Notes: generated from the letters alone by a model not told the origin. DNA of 64,000 nt from Bacteroidales bacterium (GCA_017617715.1 JAFZVQ010000016.1:1-64000); one strand, 5' to 3'. Positions 9,573 through 17,160 are shown, counted from the first letter of the stretch. Program-made: numbers and translations.

Positions 9573-9580
9573 CAAATATA
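9573..9580 (-). promoter_or_regulatory. Putative -7 promoter box for the GH78 operon
   Basis: On the minus strand the octamer TATATTTG matches the Bacteroidota -7 consensus TAnnTTTG and ends 29 bases before the GH78 start codon. The matching -33 TTTG is poor (a T-rich stretch only), so this is a partial match. Confidence 0.5.
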
Positions 9581-9709
9581 ACAAATAATCGGAGAAAAAC
9601 TGTGACTCTCACCACATTGCGTACACGTATTTTAAACTAAGAACAAGAATGGCAAAAAACGCAACAAAGAAACTCCGCCCCATAATCAATAAGGGGTTCA
9701 AAATGATTA

Positions 9710-10768
9710 TCAAGAATCAGATTCACTTGACGCGGCTTCGAGCTGCTTCTGGCGGTCGAATTCACGTTTGCCTTCCTCGATTTCCTCAACCAGCTGCTCG
9801 GTAGATGGGAGGTAGAGTTCGTATTTGCTGGCGATGATGGTAGTGTTGTCTTCGGGAAGTGTCATCCGGACAGCGGTGTCATTCTTCTCGGTGCAGAGGA
9901 GGATGCCGATGGTAGGGTTTTCGTCGGGCAGTTTCTCTACACGGTCGTAGTAGTTGACGTACATCTGGAGCTGGCCGAGGTCCTGGTGGGTGGCCTTGTG
10001 GGTCTTGAGGTCGATAAGGACGAAGCAGCGGAGCAGGCGGTTGTAGAAGACGAGATCCACTTTGTATTCGTCATCTTCGATGAGGATGCGCTTCTGCCTG
10101 GCACGAAACAGGAAGCCGTTACCCAGTTCCAGCAGGAAGTCCTGCAGATGGGTGATGAGGGTATCTTCCAGCTCGCTCTCATAATAGTGTGCTTTCTGCT
10201 CCAGGCCCAAGAATTCGAGGTACATTGGGTCTTTGACAACCTCCATAGGCGACTCCGGAATCCTTTCCTTACGGGCGACGGCCAGAACAGCTTCCTTGTC
10301 GTTGCTCTTCAGAAGGCGCTCGTATAGGAGCGCATTTTTCTGCCGTTCCAGCTCACGAGCTGTCCAGCAGTTGTTGACGGATTCCAGTTCATAATATTCT
10401 CGCTTGTCAGGGTCTGATATGCTGATAAGGAGCTTGTACTGTGTCCAGTTGAATTGCGGCCGCAGTGCGGACGCATTTGGGTATGTCCGGTAAAACTGCC
10501 GAGCGCGTTCCAACTGACGTTTGGTAAAGCCGCTGCCATAACCGGGCTCCAGACGCTGAGCCAGCCGTTCAATGAGATACGAACCGTAGTCGGCACGTTC
10601 AGCCCCTTTCTGTTCTTCTTCAAAGACACGGCGACCGGTCTTCCAATACATCAGCACGCGGTTAAAGTCAACGCTGCGGACGGCATTGGCACGCGCTTCC
10701 TCGATGATGGAGCGCACATCTTCGTACAACTGATTCTCGCTGGCGGAATAGGTCACTATGTCTTTCAT
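9710..10768 (-). CDS. DUF1016/YhcG-type PD-(D/E)XK nuclease
   Basis: A 352-residue cytoplasmic protein of the YhcG/DUF1016 family. The N-terminal half (RVLMYWKTGRRVFEEEQKG, then YGSYLIERLAQRLEPGYGSGF and RQFYRTYP) is the family DNA-interaction domain. The C-terminal half is a PD-(D/E)XK nuclease fold with EFLGLE, GNGFLFRARQKRI, DDEYKVDLVFYN and LIDLKTHKATHQDLGQLQMYVNYYD, which hold the acidic and lysine residues. Relatives are often found with restriction systems or alone; their role is unsettled. Here it stands alone between two pectin gene groups, with no methylase or specificity subunit. The ATG at 10768 is preferred over a TTG at 10795. Confidence 0.85.
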   Translation of the reverse strand: MKDIVTYSASENQLYEDVRSIIEEARANAVRSVDFNRVLMYWKTGRRVFEEEQKGAERADYGSYLIERLAQRLEPGYGSGFTKRQLERARQFYRTYPNASALRPQFNWTQYKLLISISDPDKREYYELESVNNCWTARELERQKNALLYERLLKSNDKEAVLAVARKERIPESPMEVVKDPMYLEFLGLEQKAHYYESELEDTLITHLQDFLLELGNGFLFRARQKRILIEDDEYKVDLVFYNRLLRCFVLIDLKTHKATHQDLGQLQMYVNYYDRVEKLPDENPTIGILLCTEKNDTAVRMTLPEDNTTIIASKYELYLPSTEQLVEEIEEGKREFDRQKQLEAASSESDS

Positions 10769-10910
10769 ATCATTCAAACATTTTGTGTTTAACAATTACG
10801 TCCGCAGTGCGGTCGCAATCTGCGTGGCAGTTATGCAAAGTTCGGAAGAATCTTATCAGCGTGCAAATTTTTGCAAGGTCAAACTTCATGGCAGGAGAAA
10901 AACACAACCC

Positions 10911-10942
10911 TTTGTTTATCGGGAAAAAAAGCTTTATCTTTA
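10911..10942 (+). promoter_or_regulatory. Promoter of the GH28/heparinase operon
   Basis: TTTG at 10911-10914, a 20-base spacer, and TATCTTTA at 10935-10942 fit the Bacteroidota -33/-7 pattern with one mismatch. The -7 box ends only six bases before the ATG of the GH28 gene, so the transcript would start at or within a few bases of the start codon. Confidence 0.65.
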
Positions 10943-10948
10943 CGTTCA

Positions 10949-12307
10949 ATGAAAAAGATACTGACAATTGCCGTGATCCTGCTCAGCCTGCCTGCTTTTG
11001 CGGGCAGCCGGAATGTCTTGATCACCAGGACGGGAGCCAGGGAAGGCGCCGGCAGGGACAATGCGCCCGCCATCCAGAAAGCCATAGACAAAGTGAGCCG
11101 CGCCGGAGGCGGCACCGTGACGGTGCCCGCCGGGGATTTCGTCACCGGCCCGATAGAGCTGAAATCCGGGGTGGAGCTGCATCTGGAGATGGGGGCGAGG
11201 CTGCTCGGTCTGACGGATATCGCCGCCTACGAAAAGGCCCACCGGGTGAATGCCGGAGGCCGCAGGTCGCCCCACTGCGGCCTCATCTACGCAAACGGGC
11301 AGGAAAACATTGCCGTCACCGGCCCTGGCACCATCGACGGCCAGGGCGGCGACCCGGTGTTCAACGTGGGCAAGGCCGACCCGGGCGGGCGGCCGATGAT
11401 AATCCTGTTCCGCGACTGCAGGAACGTGCTGGTGCGGGACGTCCGGCTGGAAAATTCCGCACACTGGGTGCAGTACTACACCGATTGCGAGGGGGTGCGG
11501 GTGAGCGGCGTGAAGGTGTATTCCCATTGCAACTACAACAACGACGGCATCGACATCGAGTCGCGGGACGTCCTGGTGACGGGCTGCATCTTCGACTGTG
11601 AAGACGACGCCATCTGCCTCAAGGGGGCGGGCGACCGGCTCTGCGAGAACGTGGCCGTGAGCAACTGCGTGGCCGCTTCCAACTGCAACGCCGTCAAGCT
11701 CGGCACCGGCTCCAGCTGCGGCTACCGCAACATCTCGATCAGCAACATCACCATACGCGCCGCCAGCGAAGACAATTTCAGGCACTGGTCCACCAGGATA
11801 GCCGGCGTCACCGCGCCCGTGACCGTGATTTCCGGCATAGCCGTGGAGGTGGTGGACGGAGGAATCTGCGAGAACGTGTGCATCAGCAACATCTCCATGC
11901 GCGACGTGCAGACGCCCATCTTCATCCGCATGGGCCGCCGGGGCAGCGACTGCAGCGGCAGCCGCCTGCGGGGCGTCACCATCAGCGGGGTTACCGCCGT
12001 CTGCGAGAGCATGATGTCGAGCTCCATCACCGGCGTGCCGGGGCTGCGTCCCGAAGACATCTACCTGTCCGACATCGACATCACCGCGCCCGGCGGCGGG
12101 ACGGCGGAAATGGCCGGGATCCCTGTGCCCGAGGCCGAAGACACGTATCCGGAGAACCGGAAACTGGGCCACAGCCTCCCGGCATCCGGCCTCTACATCA
12201 GGCACGCCGACAACGTGTTCCTTTCCAACGTCCGCTTCCACTTCCGCGCTCCGGACGCCCGGCCGCCCATCGTGACCGACGACTGCAATAACTTGGTCCA
12301 GCGCTGA
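10949..12307 (+). CDS. GH28-like secreted beta-helix hydrolase with atypical active site
   Basis: A 452-residue secreted beta-helix with a signal peptide ending at LPAFAG. Pectin-family motifs are present but altered. NNDGIDIES matches NTDG. CEDDAICLKG replaces GDDCIALK (Glu for Gly, both Asp kept). Where GHG should occur the sequence reads NAVKLGTGSSCG, so the usual histidine is missing. It therefore belongs to the GH28 clan, but may act on another uronic-acid bond or use a different geometry. The first reliable start is ATG 10949, since the upstream in-frame region encodes no signal. It overlaps the lyase gene by one base (TGATG). Position suggests pectin or rhamnogalacturonan breakdown. 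Confidence 0.8.
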   Translation: MKKILTIAVILLSLPAFAGSRNVLITRTGAREGAGRDNAPAIQKAIDKVSRAGGGTVTVPAGDFVTGPIELKSGVELHLEMGARLLGLTDIAAYEKAHRVNAGGRRSPHCGLIYANGQENIAVTGPGTIDGQGGDPVFNVGKADPGGRPMIILFRDCRNVLVRDVRLENSAHWVQYYTDCEGVRVSGVKVYSHCNYNNDGIDIESRDVLVTGCIFDCEDDAICLKGAGDRLCENVAVSNCVAASNCNAVKLGTGSSCGYRNISISNITIRAASEDNFRHWSTRIAGVTAPVTVISGIAVEVVDGGICENVCISNISMRDVQTPIFIRMGRRGSDCSGSRLRGVTISGVTAVCESMMSSSITGVPGLRPEDIYLSDIDITAPGGGTAEMAGIPVPEAEDTYPENRKLGHSLPASGLYIRHADNVFLSNVRFHFRAPDARPPIVTDDCNNLVQR

Positions 12308-14139
12308 TGGGCAGGCTGCTGCATATCCTTATCCTGCCGGTCCTTGCTTTCTGTGTGGCCTGCGGCCAGGCACAGGAAAGTCCGGAAGAGGTCTTCGCCC
12401 TCCTGGACCTCGACAGACCGGGCCTTGAGAGAGTGAAAGCCAGCTGCGAAAAGGCGCAGTGGGAGGAAGCGTCCGTTGCCCTGCTGGAGTATTACCGCGC
12501 CCGGGAAGGGGTTTACATTCCGGGGCAGGATTCAAGGACGGCCACCGAAAAGGACAGGCTCTGGGCGGACGACGCCCTGCGGCACACTTTCCATGTGCTG
12601 GAGGAGCCGGTGTGGAACTACGGGAAAGACATCGACTGGGAATACTGGCCGGTGAAAGACATAGAGATGCGTGTGCAGCTGCACCGCCAGGGGTGGTGGG
12701 CTTCGCTGGGGAAGGTGTACTGCACGACCGGCGATGAGAAATACGCCCGCGAGTATGTGGCCGAGTTCCGGGACTGGGTGAAGAAGAACCCCTACAAGCC
12801 TTTCGGCATCGACCAGAAAGGGACAGTGAGCAGCGGCAGCATAGATGTCGACGCGCCTAACGAATGTTTCGCCTGGAGGCCCCTGGAGGTAGGAATCCGC
12901 CTGCTGAGGTGGTGCGCCCACTTTTCACTATTTTTGGAATCCGGGAGCTTCACGCCGGAGTTCCTGCTGGAGTTCCTGCGTGAATACCACCGGAACGCGT
13001 CGGTGCTGATGCAGTCGTTCAGCCCCGCCGGGAACCACCTTATCCACCAGTCTTCCGGCATCCTGCGGGCGGGCATCTGCTTCCCCGAGTTCAAGGACGC
13101 CGGGGCCTGGGTCAAGGCAGGCGTGGACAACCTCAACCAGGAAATCTCCCGCCAGTCCTACCCCGACGGCTGCCATTTCGAGCTTGATCCCGGCTACCAT
13201 ATAGGTTTCGTGCAATCCTACGACGACGCCATCCAGATGGCTTTCCGTAACGGCAGGATGGACCTTTTTCCGCCCGAATGCCTGGAGCAGCTCGTGCGGA
13301 TGACCAACTATTATCTGGACTACCGCTACCCGGACGGTACGCATCCCTGCTTCAGCGACGCCCGCCGGGGTGACGACCTGGCCGACCAGGAGCTTCTGGA
13401 GCATGTCGACCGGTACTGCGACGCACACCTCGAGCCATCGCAGAAGTCTTCCGGGCACCCGGACAGCGGTTTCTACACGTTCCGGAACGGCAGGTCCGGG
13501 AGCAGCATCATCATGCCGGTAAAGGCCACCGGACGCGGCATGTGGCACGCCCAGCCCGATTTCGGCACCTTCGAGCTGTGGGCTTACGGCAAGGTGCTGA
13601 TGCCGGACGCCGGGGCGTACACCTACTCCGGCGACGAGGAAATCGAGCGGGAGCGCGCGTATTTCAAGCAGACGGCGCGGCACAACGCCCTGACCCTCGA
13701 CGACAGGGATTACGACGACCCGCAACCCGTGGTCCTGGCCTGGGATCCCGAGGCCGGGCTGCTGAGCGTGCAGCACGAAGCCTACGAGGGGCTCACGCGC
13801 CGCCGCAGCATCAGGTTCGTGGACGGGAAGTACTTCGTGGTGGAGGACGAGGTCCGGGGCAGCGCCTGCGGGCGGCTTACCTTGCGCAACTGCCTGGGCC
13901 GCGGCACCCTTACGCAAACAGCCGGCGGCTTCGAGTACCGCGACGGCGATGCAGGGCTGCTCATTTCGGTCAGCGGGCCGGAAGGGTCCGTCGTGAGCGT
14001 GGAGCAGGACTGGTGCAGCGAGGCCATGCACGAGAAGTATTCCCGTCCCGTCATACGGCTGGACGCGACCCGCGCGCCCGGCTCCGGAGTGCAGCGTTTC
14101 ACGACGGTGCTCCGTCCGTTTTCAAGCATTTCAAAATAA
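12307..14139 (+). CDS. Heparinase II/III-like polysaccharide lyase, secreted
   Basis: A 610-residue protein with an N-terminal export signal (CVACGQA; lipoprotein status uncertain). Residues about 30-350 are a heparinase II/III-type (alpha/alpha) toroid, with the NHLIHQSSGILRAG stretch and the segment QSYPDGCHFELDPGYHIGFVQSY. The remainder is the beta-sandwich of the same superfamily. Such enzymes cut uronic-acid polymers by beta-elimination, with Asn/His and Tyr/His as catalytic groups. Its one-base overlap with the GH28-like gene points to a uronate-containing pectic substrate rather than heparin. The exact PL family cannot be chosen by eye. Confidence 0.8.
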   Translation: MGRLLHILILPVLAFCVACGQAQESPEEVFALLDLDRPGLERVKASCEKAQWEEASVALLEYYRAREGVYIPGQDSRTATEKDRLWADDALRHTFHVLEEPVWNYGKDIDWEYWPVKDIEMRVQLHRQGWWASLGKVYCTTGDEKYAREYVAEFRDWVKKNPYKPFGIDQKGTVSSGSIDVDAPNECFAWRPLEVGIRLLRWCAHFSLFLESGSFTPEFLLEFLREYHRNASVLMQSFSPAGNHLIHQSSGILRAGICFPEFKDAGAWVKAGVDNLNQEISRQSYPDGCHFELDPGYHIGFVQSYDDAIQMAFRNGRMDLFPPECLEQLVRMTNYYLDYRYPDGTHPCFSDARRGDDLADQELLEHVDRYCDAHLEPSQKSSGHPDSGFYTFRNGRSGSSIIMPVKATGRGMWHAQPDFGTFELWAYGKVLMPDAGAYTYSGDEEIERERAYFKQTARHNALTLDDRDYDDPQPVVLAWDPEAGLLSVQHEAYEGLTRRRSIRFVDGKYFVVEDEVRGSACGRLTLRNCLGRGTLTQTAGGFEYRDGDAGLLISVSGPEGSVVSVEQDWCSEAMHEKYSRPVIRLDATRAPGSGVQRFTTVLRPFSSISK

Positions 14140-14151
14140 TCAAATATCATC

Positions 14152-14628
14152 ATGAAAAGAATTATGCTTACACTTGCTTCCCTTGCCGCCTTGTTCGGAT
14201 GCTGCCGGAAAGGCAACGAACTTGTGAACCCGGACGGCTTCGTCCTGGAGCACCCCGCCATCGATGTAGCCGATCCCGTGGCCACCGCTAAATGGTGGTG
14301 CGAGAACCTCGGATTCACGATTACCCGCCAGAAAGACGATGAAACTCACACCACCTTTATCGTGGACGCCAGCGGGCGTGTGGCCATCGAGATGTATCGC
14401 GCAAAGACCCAGCCGGTTGCGCCCGACTACGCTTCCATGGATCCCCTCACGCTCCATTTCGGATTCATTTCCAAGGATGTGGACGCCGACATCGAGCGCC
14501 TGACCAAAGCCGGCGCCACCCTGGTGACCCATGAGAAGTCGCCCGGCTTCGACGGCGCCATGATGCGCGACCCTTCAGGCATCCCCATCCAGTTCGTAAA
14601 ACGTGAAAAGAGCGTGCTTCTGAAGTGA
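14152..14628 (+). CDS. Exported VOC (glyoxalase/bleomycin-resistance fold) lipoprotein
   Basis: A 158-residue protein with a signal peptide and cysteine-rich lipobox region (AALFGCC near residues 13-18), followed by one vicinal-oxygen-chelate domain. Visible VOC features are LEHPAIDVADPVATAKWWCENLGF at the first beta-alpha unit, the mid-strand VAIEMY, and DPSGIPIQFV at the end. It lies 12 bases after the lyase gene on the same strand, so it is probably co-transcribed. Most VOC proteins are cytosolic, and an exported one beside a lyase is unusual. It may bind or convert an unsaturated uronate, but that is a guess. Only one VOC module is present, so a dimer would be expected. Confidence 0.8.
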   Translation: MKRIMLTLASLAALFGCCRKGNELVNPDGFVLEHPAIDVADPVATAKWWCENLGFTITRQKDDETHTTFIVDASGRVAIEMYRAKTQPVAPDYASMDPLTLHFGFISKDVDADIERLTKAGATLVTHEKSPGFDGAMMRDPSGIPIQFVKREKSVLLK

Positions 14629-14631
14629 TAA

Positions 14632-14650
14632 CCGCTCCCTGAGCGAGCGG
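14632..14650 (+). terminator. Hairpin after the VOC gene
   Basis: CCGCTC and GAGCGG pair around a seven-base loop just four bases past the VOC stop codon. No T-run follows, so termination is only possible. The gene-free stretch 14629-14947 otherwise holds two tandem TGTCATTCTGAGC repeats, a 32-base hairpin, 110-bp element A and a terminator. Confidence 0.4.
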
Positions 14651-14661
14651 CTCCCCCACCC

Positions 14662-14727
14662 TGTCATTCTGAGCGGAGCGAAGAATCTCCTCCCCCGGCC
14701 TGTCATTCTGAGCGGAGCGAAGAATCT
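14662..14727. repeat. Tandem TGTCATTCTGAGC repeats (two copies)
   Basis: Two near-identical 27-base copies beginning TGTCATTCTGAGCGGAGCG start at 14662 and 14701, separated by a C-rich spacer. The family is dispersed through the island and also occurs near 45.9 kb. Confidence 0.85.
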
Positions 14728-14740
14728 CCGCCCCACCTCG

Positions 14741-14772
14741 GTTGAAGGTCCAACTGGAAGCACCTTCAGCCA
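14741..14772. repeat. 32-base hairpin repeat (companion of element A)
   Basis: Arms GTTGAAGGT / ACCTTCAGC flank a variable loop. Copies at 16086, 17950, 18002 and 19449 have the same length. Each precedes a 110-bp element by about 27 bases, apart from the extra one at 17950. Confidence 0.75.
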
Positions 14773-14798
14773 GACCATGCATTCAGAAGGCACAGGAT

Positions 14799-14908
14799 GC
14801 GTGAGCTGGAATATGCTGGTAATCTGTGCTTTATGGAAATCCGATTGCGCCGCGCAGGGCAATCGGATTTCGGTAAGGTGCTTATAGTGAGGCTCTTGCG
14901 GCTCACGC
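14799..14908 (-). repeat. 110-bp palindrome-ended element, copy A
   Basis: Exactly 110 bp. It begins GCGTGAGCTGG and ends GCGGCTCACGC, with an inner inverted repeat AATCCGATTGC / GCAATCGGATT around a ten-base loop. Internal invariant words are TAATCTGTGCTTTATGG and GTGCTTATAGTGAGG. It lies between the toxin-gene terminator and a 32-base hairpin. Four further copies in the island and one diverged copy at 44779 have the same layout. It could be a MITE-like element or a structured RNA in the 3' region of the toxin operon. Confidence 0.8.
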
Positions 14909-14914
14909 ACGGAA

Positions 14915-14941
14915 TAGAAAAAACCTCCCAGCCGGGGAGGG
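14915..14941 (-). terminator. Intrinsic terminator of the toxin-antitoxin operon
   Basis: On the minus strand the sequence reads CCTCCCCGGCTGGGAGG followed by six T, seven bases after the toxin stop. This is a standard rho-independent terminator. The same module recurs about ten times between 14.9 and 23.9 kb. Confidence 0.8.
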
Positions 14942-14947
14942 GTTGTA

Positions 14948-15694
14948 TTATCTCCAGGATTGACCAATATCCCAGTGAATAGCATATTTGGCTTTAGTAC
15001 GGTCAGGAGGAAGATTGAACTCTTTCAGTATCATATCATATACGTGAGGGTAGTCCTCCAACCATTTACCTGCAGCAATCTCAAAGGCGTCTTCTTCAAT
15101 ATTATAAAAAACTCTGCCACGGGGTTTATCTTGATATGCGCCTATAAACAAGCCGGTTCCGTCTTCCTTGTAACGTTGTTTGTAATATGCCTTTTTCCAC
15201 ACATCCTCATGCAATTCAGAGCAAGTAATGCGGCCATTCGAAGCATTTGCTTTAGAATAATCATCAATGGGATGGGAAACTATTCCGAAAAGCTCGTCTC
15301 GTCCGATACTGTACCAGAAGATACCGACCTTGGGAGTATCTCCTTTCCCGCGGTTTGATGCCATCTGGGCAAGGACATTTAGGTATTCGTCTTCGCTATA
15401 GCTGGTTTGCTGGAAGCCTGTGGCTGCAGTTCCACCTGGAATGATATTCTTTCCGATAGCATAGACCTTTATCTCGTCCTCAAGAATCTGATAAACTATA
15501 TGGCGAAAAAGCCCATACTCTCTGCTCCAAAGACCAGATAGAGCACCCGTCAATGCTTTTGGCACACCTTTACCCGTTTCGGGATTAGATAGGGCATCCT
15601 TTAGAATGTCCTTAATCAAATCCGCTTCGCGGGGAGCAGTGGATTTCAATTCGTTGTAGGAAGCAAGCGCTTCAGGAGTAAACAGAAGTTTCAT
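14948..15694 (-). CDS. YoeB/RelE-like toxin fused to an uncharacterised C-terminal domain
   Basis: A 248-residue protein. Residues 1-90 resemble the YoeB/Txe branch of RelE-fold ribosome-dependent mRNA nucleases: EALASYNEL, then GKGVPKALTGALSGLWSREY and the strand HIVYQILEDEIKVYAIG. Typical YoeB toxins end there at about 85 residues. This one continues for about 150 more, with VGIFWYSIGRDELFGIVSHPIDDY, PRGRVFYNIEEDAFEIAAGKW and FNLPPDRTKAKYAIHWD, a separate domain I cannot name but which resembles stand-alone hypothetical proteins. It overlaps the antitoxin gene by four bases (ATGA), the usual arrangement for coupled toxin-antitoxin genes. Confidence 0.75.
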   Translation of the reverse strand: MKLLFTPEALASYNELKSTAPREADLIKDILKDALSNPETGKGVPKALTGALSGLWSREYGLFRHIVYQILEDEIKVYAIGKNIIPGGTAATGFQQTSYSEDEYLNVLAQMASNRGKGDTPKVGIFWYSIGRDELFGIVSHPIDDYSKANASNGRITCSELHEDVWKKAYYKQRYKEDGTGLFIGAYQDKPRGRVFYNIEEDAFEIAAGKWLEDYPHVYDMILKEFNLPPDRTKAKYAIHWDIGQSWR

Positions 15695-15930
15695 AGCGAG
15701 TCTATACTAACTTCTATAAACTCCTGCTTCTTAGCTGCCTCAAGCACCTCGTCACCAACTCTCGAAGATAAAACTGAAGCAGTTCTTGTCATGGCGTTGT
15801 ATTCATCCAAAGAGACCAAAACGGCCCCCTGATGGCCTCGGTTGATTAGGACCGGCTCATTAGTTTCAATAACAGAGTCTAAATAACTCTTAATACTCTT
15901 ACGAAAACCAGAGATTGTAGTAGTTACCAT
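15691..15930 (-). CDS. Phd/YefM-family antitoxin
   Basis: A 79-residue antitoxin that would bind and neutralise the toxin encoded directly downstream, and repress the shared promoter. The N-terminal part FRKSIKSYLDSVIETNEPVLINRGHQGAVLVSLDEYNAM is the typical Phd/YefM DNA-binding and dimer fold. The C-terminal tail (EVLEAAKKQEFIEVSIDSL) would be the toxin-binding helix. It is first in the operon and overlaps the toxin gene by four bases. The promoter upstream carries a perfect TGTACA-type palindrome, the core known for YefM operators, which supports autoregulation. Confidence 0.88.
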   Translation of the reverse strand: MVTTTISGFRKSIKSYLDSVIETNEPVLINRGHQGAVLVSLDEYNAMTRTASVLSSRVGDEVLEAAKKQEFIEVSIDSL

Positions 15931-15950
15931 TTTCTTTTTCTATTGACGCA

Positions 15951-15981
15951 CAAAGATATGTACAAAATTTTGTACAAGCAA
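15951..15981 (-). promoter_or_regulatory. Promoter of the YefM/YoeB-like operon
   Basis: On the minus strand TTG (15979-15981), a 20-base spacer and TATCTTTG (15951-15958) form a Bacteroidota promoter. The -7 box ends 20 bases before the antitoxin ATG. The spacer is almost entirely occupied by an 18-bp palindrome. Confidence 0.7.
15959..15976. promoter_or_regulatory. Perfect 18-bp palindromic operator (TGTACA type)
   Basis: TGTACAAAATTTTGTACA is a perfect palindrome placed between the -33 and -7 boxes of the antitoxin-toxin promoter. YefM-YoeB operators in E. coli use TGTACA half-sites, so this is very likely the binding site of the antitoxin or its complex. Binding would block sigma-factor contact directly. 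The gene-free stretch 15931-16387 holds this site, two terminator-like modules, a TGTCATTCTG repeat, a 32-base hairpin and element B. Confidence 0.75.
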
Positions 15982-16011
15982 GAACAATTTAAAGATTTTG
16001 TTCCACCTGAC

Positions 16012-16042
16012 AAAAACCTCCCGCCGGGGAGGTCGGGAGGTG
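16012..16042. repeat. Terminator-like module copy (A-tract plus CCTCCCGCC hairpin)
   Basis: An A-run followed by a CCTCCC / GGGAGG hairpin, the same module that ends the minus-strand genes of this island. Here it does not directly follow a gene, but sits between element B and the antitoxin promoter. Confidence 0.65.
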
Positions 16043-16085
16043 TGGGTGTCATTCTGGGCGGAGCGAAGAATCTCCGCCCCTCCCC

Positions 16086-16117
16086 GGCTGAAGGTCCATC
16101 CCCCGGCACCTTCAGCC
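16086..16117. repeat. 32-base hairpin repeat (companion of element B)
   Basis: Perfect 10-bp arms GGCTGAAGGT / ACCTTCAGCC around a 12-base loop. A TGTCATTCTG-type repeat starts at 16048, just before it. Confidence 0.8.
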
Positions 16118-16144
16118 AGGCCATGCATTCAGCCGACACAGGAT

Positions 16145-16254
16145 GCGTGAGCTGGAATATGCTGGTAATCTGTGCTTTATGGAAATCCGATTACTCCGCG
16201 CAGGGCAATCGGATATCGGTAAGGTGCTTATAGTGAGGCTCTTGCGGCTCACGC
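16145..16254 (-). repeat. 110-bp palindrome-ended element, copy B
   Basis: Same length, ends and internal words as copy A. The inner stem is ATCCGATT / AATCGGAT with a changed loop base of the stem. It lies directly after the terminator of the truncated Rpn gene (minus strand). Confidence 0.8.
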
Positions 16255-16263
16255 ACGGAGTAG

Positions 16264-16297
16264 AAAAAACCTCACGGGGAGGCGGGAGGTTTTTTTG
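16264..16297 (-). terminator. Terminator downstream of the Rpn-like remnant
   Basis: An A-tract, a CCTCACGGGGAGG / GGGAGG hairpin and a T-tract on the other side, so it can act in both directions. It stands about 90 bases past the stop of the minus-strand gene at 16388. Confidence 0.65.
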
Positions 16298-16387
16298 CAT
16301 AGCGTGAGTCGCAAGTGCTTCACAAAATAACGGGGCCAAGATCCTCTTTTATCTTGTCCCCGAAAACTTTATATAGCAAACGTTTGC

Positions 16388-17086
16388 TTAGAGAGCGGTT
16401 ATCTCCTCGGCGGAAAGGCCGGTGCATTTTGCAATCAGATCCGCGCCAAGTCCATTTTCGCGCATAGCTCGAGCAATCCTCCTGGAACTTTCCAATTTCT
16501 CCTTGGCCACGCCCCTGGCTTCTCCTCTGGCTTCTCCTATAGCTTCGCCTTCAGCTCTGCCCTTTTTGAGAGCAAAGGAGATTTCACACATTCTGTCGAG
16601 TTCGGTAGTCATAATCTTATCGTAGTTTTGTCGTCTGTTCACTGTCATTGAGGCGAGCTCTGAGGCCCGGTACAAGTCCACCAGTAGAGGATCATCAAAG
16701 CCCTCCGGGCGCTCTTTCAGCAAGTGCATGTATTTCATTGAGAAGATGAACCGCTCCAGCAGGTTCCTGCACTTGTCTTTCTCGTCTGGCCCTAATTTTA
16801 ATCGTCCCATCTCCAGGAAGACCAGATTCAAGCACTCGGTCAATGTCTCCCCGTTCCGCCTGTTCTGGATTCCGTACCGGCTGATGTATTCCTGCTCCAG
16901 CGCATCATCTCCCTCATGCTCCAGCGAGAAGTCCACAAGACTCAGCAGGAAGACTGGCGTGATGCTGTAGTCCATCGAATCAATGCGCCTCGGCTTATCG
17001 CCCCTTTTCATCTGTGCCTCCACCGCTTCCCGTATACGCTTGATCTTCAGCGGATCAAGTCCAAAACCCTGTGTTTCAATCGTCAT
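16388..17086 (-). pseudogene. Rpn/PD-(D/E)XK transposase-family nuclease, N-terminally truncated
   Basis: A 232-residue frame matching the C-terminal two thirds of the Rpn (recombination-promoting nuclease, transposase_31/PDDEXK_2) family. It has the middle segment SMDYSITPVFLLSLVDFSLEH, the helical LNLVFLEMGRLKL, and the repeated tail GEAIGEARGEARGVAKEKLESSRRIARAM followed by a small C-terminal helical cap. Relatives are near 300 residues and carry their nuclease residues in the N-terminal part, which is missing. The ATG comes abruptly and the bases upstream do not extend the homology. I read it as a decayed copy, although a short functional form cannot be excluded. Confidence 0.7.
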
Positions 17087-17138
17087 AAAATGACCAGGTG
17101 ACCGAACTCTATTATATTAGTAGTGAACAAAATAATAA

Positions 17139-17160
17139 AGCCGTCAGGTAACGGCTTTTT
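17139..17160. terminator. Bidirectional hairpin terminator
   Basis: AGCCGT / ACGGCT with a six-base loop, followed by TTTTT on the plus strand and a T-rich stretch on the minus strand. No plus-strand gene precedes it, so it may insulate the Rpn remnant from minus-strand read-through. The gene-free stretch 17087-17611 holds this, element C, a terminator and an inverted repeat pair. Confidence 0.6.

Noticed and set aside
10454..10815. Two CCGCAGTGCGG near-palindromes in and before the YhcG-type gene
   Set aside because: Only two short copies, one inside coding sequence, so chance cannot be excluded in GC-rich DNA.
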